A program made the translations under genes and the position numbers. DNA of 64,000 nt, taken from assembly GCA_949372595.1 (NCBI GenBank), contig CASIAN010000032.1, positions 8,953 to 72,952 on the forward strand, in the 5' to 3' direction. Of this stretch, positions 53,701 through 61,606 are shown one piece after another. The stretch is from CPC320 sp002336405 (GTDB taxonomy: Bacteria > Pseudomonadota > Alphaproteobacteria > Rhodobacterales > Rhodobacteraceae). Each line of letters begins with the position of its first letter. Position 1 is the stretch's first letter. The notes beneath the pieces were generated by a model. It saw nothing but the letters and a program-made list of their open reading frames with translations, did no database searches and was not told the origin of the DNA.

Positions 53701-56700
53701 CGTCGATCTCAACATTTGCAGCAAATTGCAGACTGGCAGACGTCCCTGCTTCCGTAAAGCTCCGTGAGACCAGACCTCCAAGAATTGAATCCGCCAAAGC
53801 CGTAGATTTATTGCTCAAGTCGAGGCTGGATTGCAGGTCAAAACCGCTTTTGCTGGTCATCGACAACTGACCAGTTATCCGGGTGTTTTGCGATAGGCTT
53901 TTGGCATTTTTGTAATACAGGCTCACCTGACCAGTGCTATCGCTAGCGGCCACCGCTTTTATTCCCATAGCCAAAAGCGACACGTTGGCATTGACCGCAG
54001 TGGCGAAACTCGCCGCATCAGCATTGAGGTCACTCGTGCCTGTTACAGCGATCGAGGTGCCTTCAATGGAAGCCGCAAGCGATCCATTAGTCACGCCCAT
54101 CGTCATAACATGGGCGCTTATCCCAGTGCCCAGAGTAATATTCGTTTCATCATCAACCACATTTTTAATCGGCCCCGAATTGGCGGCAATGTAATCACTC
54201 CCTGCCGTTGTGGTCGTGGTCAAACCGGTAGATGCTGCTGTGATTGCAGCAGCAGATCGCAGCCTCAATCGCATCGATAGTAACAGTTGCTGAGCTGTTG
54301 GCGGTTATATTTGCAGTCGTTATTGATAAAGCTGTTCCCATCAGCGTCAACAAGATCAAAACTTATAGTGCCGTCACGTGGTCGCAGGCGTTGTCACTGT
54401 TATTGACGTTGCTAGCCGAAAGCGATATAGATTCGCCATCTCCCAGAATGAGGCAATCGCACCGATATTGGCAAAGCTGGCTCCACCCGCTCAGCGTTAA
54501 GAGCACCAGCAGACTGTTGCTCTGTGGTCGAGAGCCCGCAACTCGTCGCAGCTGCGCCATCAATAGCCGTATCAATCTTTGTAGCAAGCTCATCCCGTGT
54601 TTCAGAGCCAGCAACAGTGACATTGGCTTTGACAATGTGCCCATTGGTGTCTGTCATAGCAACCGCGAGCGTCCCAGCGCCTGTTGGAGCACCAGTCACA
54701 GTCACTTTGTCATTCGTGGCATCAAAGGCAACCGTGTAGCCATCGTCCGCAATGCTGGTACTGGATTCAACACCGGTTATTGCAGCAGAAGCGAAATTCA
54801 CCCCACCGATTGCAACTTCGGCCGCCACTTCAGCTATTGGCTGGGTCGTTCCCGAAAAGGCCAAGCCTTGAGAAAAGTCGAAAGGTATATCTTCAAAAGG
54901 CAGGAAATCGCCATCAAGAACGGAAACATCCATATTAATGCTGCCAGTCAACATGTTTGATATAAAGATATCGGCGCCTTCTGGGTGATCAAGCACAATT
55001 CGCTTTGAATCATTGGTCAAGGTGGCTGAGATGCCAGTGACGGTGCTGCGATAATTAATCGCCTCGGCCAAACCAGTCAAATCACCCAACGAAACTGACG
55101 TGGCAACCGAAACCGGAACGATGTTCGTTCCAGCAATATCAAAGCCAATAGTACCGGTTTGAATGCCTGTCGGCATCTCAAGAAAAACGCGGGTATGGGA
55201 AGTCACGTTGATGCCCAAAGGCGAGAGCTCAGCAGATAATTGCTCTGCGACATAGTCAGCGGCAACACCTGAGGGGATAGTTACATTGCGTTCGGCACCA
55301 TTTTCAGCCACAACCGTGATCGTCTGCGCATTTATATTATTTGGTGGGATTAGATTGGGGTTGCCCGTTCTCGACTGCGAAATCAATTCCGCATTCGTGC
55401 CTTTGGACCCCAATCCCGACACCGATAAATCCAGTCGCTTGAGGCCGTTGGCTTGAAACGTATCCACAGACATGCCGCGATAGCCGACCCCATCTTCAGA
55501 GGTCAAATAATCCGCTCGGTATTCTGCGCCAGAGACAAAGCCATTCAAAGGGGTCAAGAGTGTTGCGGCCTGTCCATCCGTAAGCGGATTACCAGCAATC
55601 TGGCGACCCTCACGAGTGAAAATTTGGATGTCTGACGCAACCTGCGCAGGGTTCGTCTCAGCAGCCTGCGCCCCACTACCAGACAATCTAAAGGTAGCAT
55701 TACTGAAGGCCTTGGCGTTGCCATCAGCATCACTACTCCCCGAAGCCAGAACTATTCCACCTTCAAAGCCAGCTGCAAAAACACCCAGTGAGCTTAGGGA
55801 TACACCCTTACTTCCAACAACTTGAACATTAATATCTGCCGATACCGCCGCAGATATGCCTTTATCACTCAATGCGGTGCTATTGTTAATCGCATTGGTT
55901 AAAGCCGAGGCGCGTGCTTGAAGGCTGCTTCCTGCGGTTGTCGCAGCTGTAATAGAGACGCCCTCGATTGTAGTGGTCAAGCTGGTTGAGCTAGTACCTA
56001 TAGGGGTGAGAATCCCGGAAACGGAACCCGTTCCAGCCGTTACAGTTGAGGTGCTTGACCCCAAATTTACCGCAGCTCTTACCACCCCGTTATTTAATGA
56101 ATTTGCAATCTCCGCGCCATGTTGCCAGACAGTTTCCCCAGCTTTTGTCGCATCAACATCAAAGCTGTAGGAGGTGCCGTCCAGCTGAAAAGCCACATTT
56201 TGCAACGTTGAAACATCAGCCGTTGCGACCCGCATCGTCGGTTGATTGTTCAGACTGGCAAACTCAATCGCACTGACATTTGCTGGAATAACCGCAACCA
56301 CGCCATCACGGATAAAGTCAGTAGCAGCCACAGGTGACAGGTGGTTTTTGAGTACGGTCTCTATTGAGGAGAGACCTGAGGAGGGAATCGACGCAATTGA
56401 CGTTGAGAGATTCCCCGTTCCCTCATTGCCAGCGTTGATCGTTACCTTGAGCGTTGAGGCAGCTGCAAATTGCTCTGCACGTGTCAGCAAAAATGACATT
56501 CGAGACGCATCCCCGGACACTCGAGACATCTGAAAGGTATCGCCGTCTTTCGGCTTGCCTGAAAACTCAATCATACCGCCTTCGAGTTGCAGCTGTGTTC
56601 GACCAGATCCGAGAATGACACCATCACCGTCACGGCCCGTCCACATACTGCTCGCACCGCTATAGGTAAATTCGATGTAGTCATACACATCTACCTGGCC

Positions 56701-57747
56701 GGGAATTTTATTGAGCGTTACAGACGTATCGCCGCGGTTATTTACCCCCGCATTTATTTCAAAGTCTGCGGTTGTGAACATCGCATTGCCGAGTTCACCC
56801 TCAAGATCAATGCCTTGCTGGTGTTGTTTATTCATGTCAGTCGTTATTTTTCTGGCCAAAGCATCCAAATCACTGACTGCTGCTTGGGTCGCGGAAAACG
56901 CATCATTAAGACCGTTTATTGCCCCGCCATGTATGCTGGAGATAAATGTATTTGTGCCCAGTTTGAATTTGACCGCTTTTTCTGACGTCAGCAATGTAGC
57001 CAACGGGGTCACACGTTCACCTGACACCAAATTTGGCCCCATTTCGCTTGAACCAATAAAAACCTCTGCCTCATATCGCTCACCAACCGCGACAGTGACA
57101 TTCATCCTTTCGGAAATTTCGTCGATTAATCTATCCCGTTCGTCTAACAGCATATTGGGCGGCGTTCCGCCAAGATTTGATGAGCGCAAACGACCGTTCA
57201 CGGCGCCAAGAGCGTTAGTTAGAAGGTTTACCTCTTCAACCTTTGATTGCATTTCGCCGAACGCCGCATCGGCCAAATCTTCCAACACATTCGCGGTGTT
57301 GTTAAAGCTGGCTGCCAAAGTTGCTCCCTGCGCCAGCCCGGCGGCGCGTGGTGCCATATCACCTGGCAAAGCCGCGATACCACTCATTTCGCCAAAAAAA
57401 GCGTTCATCATCGTCCCGAGATCGCCTTCTCGAGGCAGCAACAGGTTTTCAAGTTGCACAATTTTAGTTTCAAACGTATCCGCCGCTTCAAATCGGCTGG
57501 TGGCGCTTCGACTGCTGTCAGTCAGATAAGAATTGAAGGCCCGCTGGACATCACTCAACTGAACGCCAAGACCGGTCTGGGATGTCTTTGCCGTCAGCTC
57601 ACTTTGATTGCCAATAACTTCAGTTAAACTGGCGTCTCGGCGCCGATACCCTTCGGTTTCAATATTTGCAATATTCTGACCCGTCACGTTCAACGCTTCT
57701 CGTTGGGCGGTGACGGCACTGCGGCCGATATCCATGAGACTAGCCAT
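50705..57747 (-). CDS. flgK: Hook-associated protein FlgK, giant and frameshifted
   Basis: About 2,350 codons against 500-650 normally. The N-terminus (MASLMDIGRSAVTAQREALN, VTGQNIANIETEGYRRRD) and C-terminus (NMDEEAAKLITQQQAYQAAA, ILQTAKEMFDTLMQIR) are typical FlgK. In between are repeated modules (at 54495-54806 and 52383-52677), several flagellin hook-IN-like TIEG units, and the FlgL-shared module. The frame is open from 57747 to a stop at 54412 and again from 54274 to 50705; between 54500 and 54240 at least four frame changes are needed. It caps the hook, FlgL follows. Start overlaps the flgJ stop. Confidence 0.85.
52383..52677 (-). repeat. FlgK internal repeat, copy B
   Basis: Encodes ATFSTAAFTSSDAGYSVSF, NKITVTGAPTGAGTLALAL and SGSDTRDQLAAKIAAAMDAG. 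Corresponds to copy A at 54495-54806; the two share exact protein stretches such as VTGAPTGAGTLA and, on the DNA, gttggagcacc. Confidence 0.8.
53220..53545 (-). repeat. Module shared by FlgK and FlgL (FlgK copy)
   Basis: Encodes MRSQAPVPSITGVPIASLPA, YTLERNTNGLRVSG, SITLSVNGGSLTGHAPAPLF, SLFGFG. Same motif order as the FlgL copy at 49380-49690. Confidence 0.75.
54495..54806 (-). repeat. FlgK internal repeat, copy A
   Basis: Encodes VNFASAAITGVESSTSIAD, NDKVTVTGAPTGAGTLAVAM and AGSETRDELATKIDTAIDGA. Pairs with copy B at 52383-52677. The frame breaks just after this copy. Confidence 0.8.
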
Positions 57748-58100
57748 CAGTTGTGATCCCCATCTTTTACATTTGGTCGGAATTGCGCAACTAACGCGTC
57801 TGCTATTCCCAGTGAATTGTTCTTGGACGCCATCCCAGCGTATTCGCGATCTAACAAAGAATAGAACGTCTCAGAGCCCTTATTCTTTAGCAATCCTTCG
57901 GCTAATTCGCTCTTGCGACCGGCCGCCATCATCTGTTCGATAAAAAGCGATTCAAATTGCTCTGCGACTTGCCGCAGTTCGTCCGGTTTATCGGCAGTGG
58001 GCCCCAATGATGACAGCGCCTCAGTGGTTTTTTGGGCGTCAGAAGCCGCTTTTCCCTGAAGCGCCATAGAGAGCGCGGCACTTTTGCCTAAACTGTCCAT
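57747..58100 (-). CDS. flgJ: FlgJ, rod-binding domain only
   Basis: 117 residues. The Rod-binding domain is marked by LRQVAEQFESLFIEQMMAAGRKSE and ETFYSLLDREYAGMASKN. The C-terminal muramidase domain of gamma-type FlgJ is absent; the SltF-like enzyme downstream supplies it. FlgJ caps rod growth in the periplasm. It overlaps the flgK start by one base and starts 13 bp after the flgI stop. Confidence 0.9.
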   Translation of the reverse strand: MDSLGKSAALSMALQGKAASDAQKTTEALSSLGPTADKPDELRQVAEQFESLFIEQMMAAGRKSELAEGLLKNKGSETFYSLLDREYAGMASKNNSLGIADALVAQFRPNVKDGDHN

Positions 58101-58113
58101 CCTATTGACCTCA

Positions 58114-59258
58114 TTAAATAATTATTAGTTCAGCTCGCAGAGCACCAGACACTTTCAACGCTTCTAGGATTGCCACCAGGTCGGACGGGGCTGCACCAAC
58201 GGCATTGATCGCATCCACAATGTTTGACAGCTCCGTACCCGGATCGAACACAAAGGCACGTGCCGTAGCTTCAGTCACTTCGATTTCGGATGCCTGAGCT
58301 TCCAGCGGAGCGGCCGGTTCTGTTGTTACTGTACGCCTTCTGTTGTAGTTTTATTTTGGGCTGTCAGCGTCGGGTTTTCTCTGACACGCACCGTGAGGCT
58401 GCCATGGGTAATCGCAGCTGGGGTCACCCGCACGTTGCCACCGATGATAATCGTCCCAGTTCGGGAATTGACAATGACTTGCGCCGGGGGCGTCGACGGC
58501 TCGACAACGATCTCTTCCACCAAACTGGCGAACGAAACGCGCTGCGACAAATCACCCGGAGCCCGGACGCGAATTGAGGCCGCGTCCAATGGGACCGCCA
58601 CGTCATTGCCAAAAATCTTGTTAATTGCTTCAGCAACACTTGCCGCAGTTGAAAAATCACCCCGGTGCAAATTAAACACCAGATAATCTCCGGTCATAAA
58701 AGGGCTCGCCACCATCCGCTCAACCATCGCACCCTGAGGAACACGGCCCACGGTAGGCACATTGACAGTTAGCGATGAGCCATCGTCGCCCGAAACTCCC
58801 AGCCCGCCGACCACCATATTGCCCTGTGCAATCGCATATGTCTCGCCATCCGCACCGAGCAGAGGCGTCATCAATAATGTTCCACCACGCAAAGATTCTG
58901 CCGGGCCCAATGTGGACACTGTAACATCCAAAGTTTGACCTGGTTTTGTGAATGCTGGCAATTCTGCGGTCACCATAACCGCTGCACTGTTATCGCCGCT
59001 CAATCCACCGGTGTCTGTCACCATACCAAAGCGCGACACCATCGACTGCATAGATTGCAGCGTAATACCCAGAGACTTGTCACCTGTTCCAGACAGGCCC
59101 ACAACCAACCCATAGCCAACCAATTGGTTTGACCGGACGCCAGCAATCGACGCCAAGTCTTTTATGCGGTCGGCAAAACCCGTCGCAGGAAGCAAGGCTA
59201 GGATTAAACAGATGAGGCCGCGGCTTAGAAAGCGCTTAAAAAGACAAAACCCGCTCAT
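58114..59258 (-). CDS. flgI: P-ring protein FlgI, frameshifted near the C-terminus
   Basis: About 381 codons. Signal peptide LICLILALLPATGFA-DRI; SIAGVRSNQLVGYGLVVGL, GLSGTGDK, TAELPAFTKPGQTLDVTVS and LVFNLHRGDFSTAASVAEAI match FlgI. After NKTTTEGVQ (58326) the frame stops; the expected C-terminus continues in another frame (FVFDPGTELSNIVDAINAVG, DLVAILEALKVSGALRAEL) to a stop at 58114. A one-base change around 58325-58345 restores the protein. FlgI forms the P-ring in peptidoglycan. The start overlaps the flgH stop. Confidence 0.88.
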
Positions 59259-59932
59259 AATGGCAGCGCAACGGTTAAGAGCCGAGCAAACCAGCCACGT
59301 TTATTCGCTTCGGAGACTTGCCCAGTTCCGATATATGTGATCTCAGCATTCGCTAGGCGATCCGAGTTCACGACATTTGACGGGCTGATATCCGAGGGAC
59401 GAACGATCCCTTTAATCCGGATATATTCATCCCCTTGGCTCAAGGTTAGTTTCTTTTGACCCAATATCTCTAAATGCCCATTTGAGAACACCCGCACGAC
59501 AGAGACCGTCACAAAACCTGTAATTTTGTTAGACTGTTTTGCATCACCTTTACCTGCAAACTTTTGCGCACTGGTTGCTGCCATGTTAGCTTTATCAGCG
59601 ACATCGCCGATTGTATTTGGCAGCGTCAACGTCAGCGAGTCAGATCGATCCGCGGTACTGGTCTGTGCTTTCTCAGCAGCAAAACTTTCGTTCAGATTAA
59701 TCGTTAGAATATCACCAACTTTTGAAGCACGACGATCTACTGCGAATATGCCCGAGGCACCGCTGTGATAAATGGATCCTGTTGGTGGCCCACTTCTGGT
59801 GGCGGTAGCCTCTGGATAGACCGGCGCAAATTCTGCGCTGGCTTTATCCTCGACATAACCGGAACAGGCTGTCAGCCCTCCGATAAAAGAAAAACAAATA
59901 ATCTTAGCAATAGATCGCATTATTTTATCCAA
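59255..59932 (-). CDS. flgH: L-ring lipoprotein FlgH
   Basis: 225 residues (start may be the Met at 59920). Lipobox GGLTACSGYVE gives an outer-membrane lipoprotein. GSIYHSGASGIFAVDRRASK, VGDILTINLNESFAAEK and IRIKGIVRPSDISPSNVV are typical FlgH. It forms the L-ring around the rod. The start follows flgG by 1 bp and the stop overlaps flgI by 4. Confidence 0.93.
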   Translation of the reverse strand: MDKIMRSIAKIICFSFIGGLTACSGYVEDKASAEFAPVYPEATATRSGPPTGSIYHSGASGIFAVDRRASKVGDILTINLNESFAAEKAQTSTADRSDSLTLTLPNTIGDVADKANMAATSAQKFAGKGDAKQSNKITGFVTVSVVRVFSNGHLEILGQKKLTLSQGDEYIRIKGIVRPSDISPSNVVNSDRLANAEITYIGTGQVSEANKRGWFARLLTVALPL

Positions 59933-59933
59933 A

Positions 59934-60722
59934 CTAGAGGTTTTGAGAGATGTAGCGCATCATTTCATCAGACGCTGAGATTGACTTCGAACTGACCTCA
60001 TAGGCCCGCTGCGTTTCAATCATTTCCACCAATTGCTGCACCACGTTAACATTTGATGCCTCAAGCGAACCCTGCAGCAATTTGCCCGCACCTTCGGCAA
60101 GTGGGTTTCCAATCACGGCCTCACCACTTGATGGTGTTTCAACCAAAAAGCTTTCACCAACTGGCTGCAAGCCGCGAGGGTTGGCAAAGTTTGCTACAGT
60201 TAACTGCCCAACTTCTTCGGGCGCGATTGCACCAGCTACCAGCGCGGTCACGATGCCATCTTGTGAAATATTAATCTGGGTTGCACCCGCTGGCAAAACA
60301 ATTTCCGGCTGTACGACATAGCCACTTGCTGTGGTCAAAGTGCCCTCAGCATTGCGCGAAAACGACCCGTTGCGGGTATAGCCAACGCGGTTGTCAGGCA
60401 TTAGAACCTGAAAAAAACCGTTACCATCAATTGCGACATCGAGCGCATTGTCGGTATTAATCAAACTGCCTTGCGAAAACAATTTTTGGGTATTTACGGC
60501 GCGAACACCTGTTCCCAAAGCAAGTGCAGAACTCAAGGTCGTTCCCTCAGAAGTCTGTTCACCACTGCTACGTTGCACCTGATACAGCAGGCTTTCAAAG
60601 TTGGCGCGGTCGCGTTTAAACCCAACAGTATTTACGTTTGAAAGATTGTTTGCGATAACTTGCATCCGGGTTTGCTGCGCGTTTAACCCTGTTTTAGCAA
60701 CATGCATGGCACTTGAAGACAT
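59934..60722 (-). CDS. flgG: Distal rod protein FlgG
   Basis: 262 residues, normal length. N-terminal MHVAKTGLNAQQTRMQVIAN and NNLSNVNTVGFKRDRANFES, then LFSQGSLINTDNALDVAIDG and C-terminal QGSLEASNVNVVQQLVEMIE. It builds the distal rod across the periplasm. A strong sigma-54 element lies 40 bases upstream, so flgG-H-I-J-K-L may be a separate transcription unit. Confidence 0.94.
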   Translation of the reverse strand: MSSSAMHVAKTGLNAQQTRMQVIANNLSNVNTVGFKRDRANFESLLYQVQRSSGEQTSEGTTLSSALALGTGVRAVNTQKLFSQGSLINTDNALDVAIDGNGFFQVLMPDNRVGYTRNGSFSRNAEGTLTTASGYVVQPEIVLPAGATQINISQDGIVTALVAGAIAPEEVGQLTVANFANPRGLQPVGESFLVETPSSGEAVIGNPLAEGAGKLLQGSLEASNVNVVQQLVEMIETQRAYEVSSKSISASDEMMRYISQNL

Positions 60723-60760
60723 TTCGACACCTATTCGTTTTTACGTTTCACGTTAATAAT

Positions 60761-60776
60761 TGCAAACACCGTGCCA
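60761..60776 (-). promoter_or_regulatory. Sigma-54 promoter upstream of flgG
   Basis: On the minus strand TGGCACGGTGTTTGCA: the -24 TGGCACG and -12 TTTGCA with GG-N10-GC spacing, the best of three matches in the window. The calculated start would be about 12 bases downstream of the GC, well placed for flgG. Confidence 0.82.
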
Positions 60777-60795
60777 TTGCTGGGAAATCAAAAAA

Positions 60796-61557
60796 TCAAC
60801 CTGATGGCATGCGCATTAATTGCGAAGTTTTTTCATCAAGTTCCTTGGCCGTTTTGATGAATTTCACACTCATCTCAAATTGCCGCTGGCCCTCAATATT
60901 AGCGATCAGTTCACTGACTGTATTGACGTTGCTTGATTCCAAATAGCCATGCGCAATTCTCACACCTTCGCCCACGTCAGGCACGGTGCCTTCCAGCGTC
61001 CGAATATGACCATCGCCAGATTTAGCCAGCGCCACACCTTCCGCCAGCGTGGTGCCGATGCGTCCGACCTCTAGACGTGTGCCGATTGGGGCATCGGCGG
61101 GCTCAATAATAATTGCACCTTCTTCATCCACCGCAAACTCCCTGAAAGCAGGGATCTCGATGGGCGAAAGCGTAGCGTCAAGCACCAGGTTACCAACACC
61201 ATCCACAAGTCTGCGTTGGTCATCCATGCCCAAATCACCACGACGGGACAAGGCCGGATCACCCCCTTGATAGGGTTGTATAAACATATAGCCTTCACCG
61301 CGAACAGCGAGATCCATCTGCTCACCGCTGTTGACCAACGGGCCTGATTTTTCTTCAAACAGCGACGTATTCGACGCCTGTGTAAATACTCTTGAAGAAA
61401 ACTGATCCAGGCTTTCCAAAAAGGCGCTGTCGCGTCCCAATTGCATGTCTCGCTTAAAGCCAGGTACGTTAGCATTCGCAAGGTTGTTAGCATTGACCGT
61501 ACGGTCCATGCGCATGTTTTTCATGGCGTTTACTGCGACATGGATCATACGGTCCAT
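60796..61557 (-). CDS. flgF: Proximal rod protein FlgF
   Basis: 253 residues. MIHVAVNAMKNMRMDRTVNA, NNLANANVPGFKRDMQ, VNSGEQMDLAVRGEGYMFIQ and C-terminal YLESSNVNTVSELIANIEGQ place it in the FlgF/FlgG family, order and N-terminus favouring FlgF. It lies between flgE and flgG as in the classical flg operon. Confidence 0.9.
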   Translation of the reverse strand: MDRMIHVAVNAMKNMRMDRTVNANNLANANVPGFKRDMQLGRDSAFLESLDQFSSRVFTQASNTSLFEEKSGPLVNSGEQMDLAVRGEGYMFIQPYQGGDPALSRRGDLGMDDQRRLVDGVGNLVLDATLSPIEIPAFREFAVDEEGAIIIEPADAPIGTRLEVGRIGTTLAEGVALAKSGDGHIRTLEGTVPDVGEGVRIAHGYLESSNVNTVSELIANIEGQRQFEMSVKFIKTAKELDEKTSQLMRMPSG

Positions 61558-61606
61558 ACTATTATTCCTTTACACGAAGTTTAGTGACTTAGATGAGAGA
61601 CCCGAA

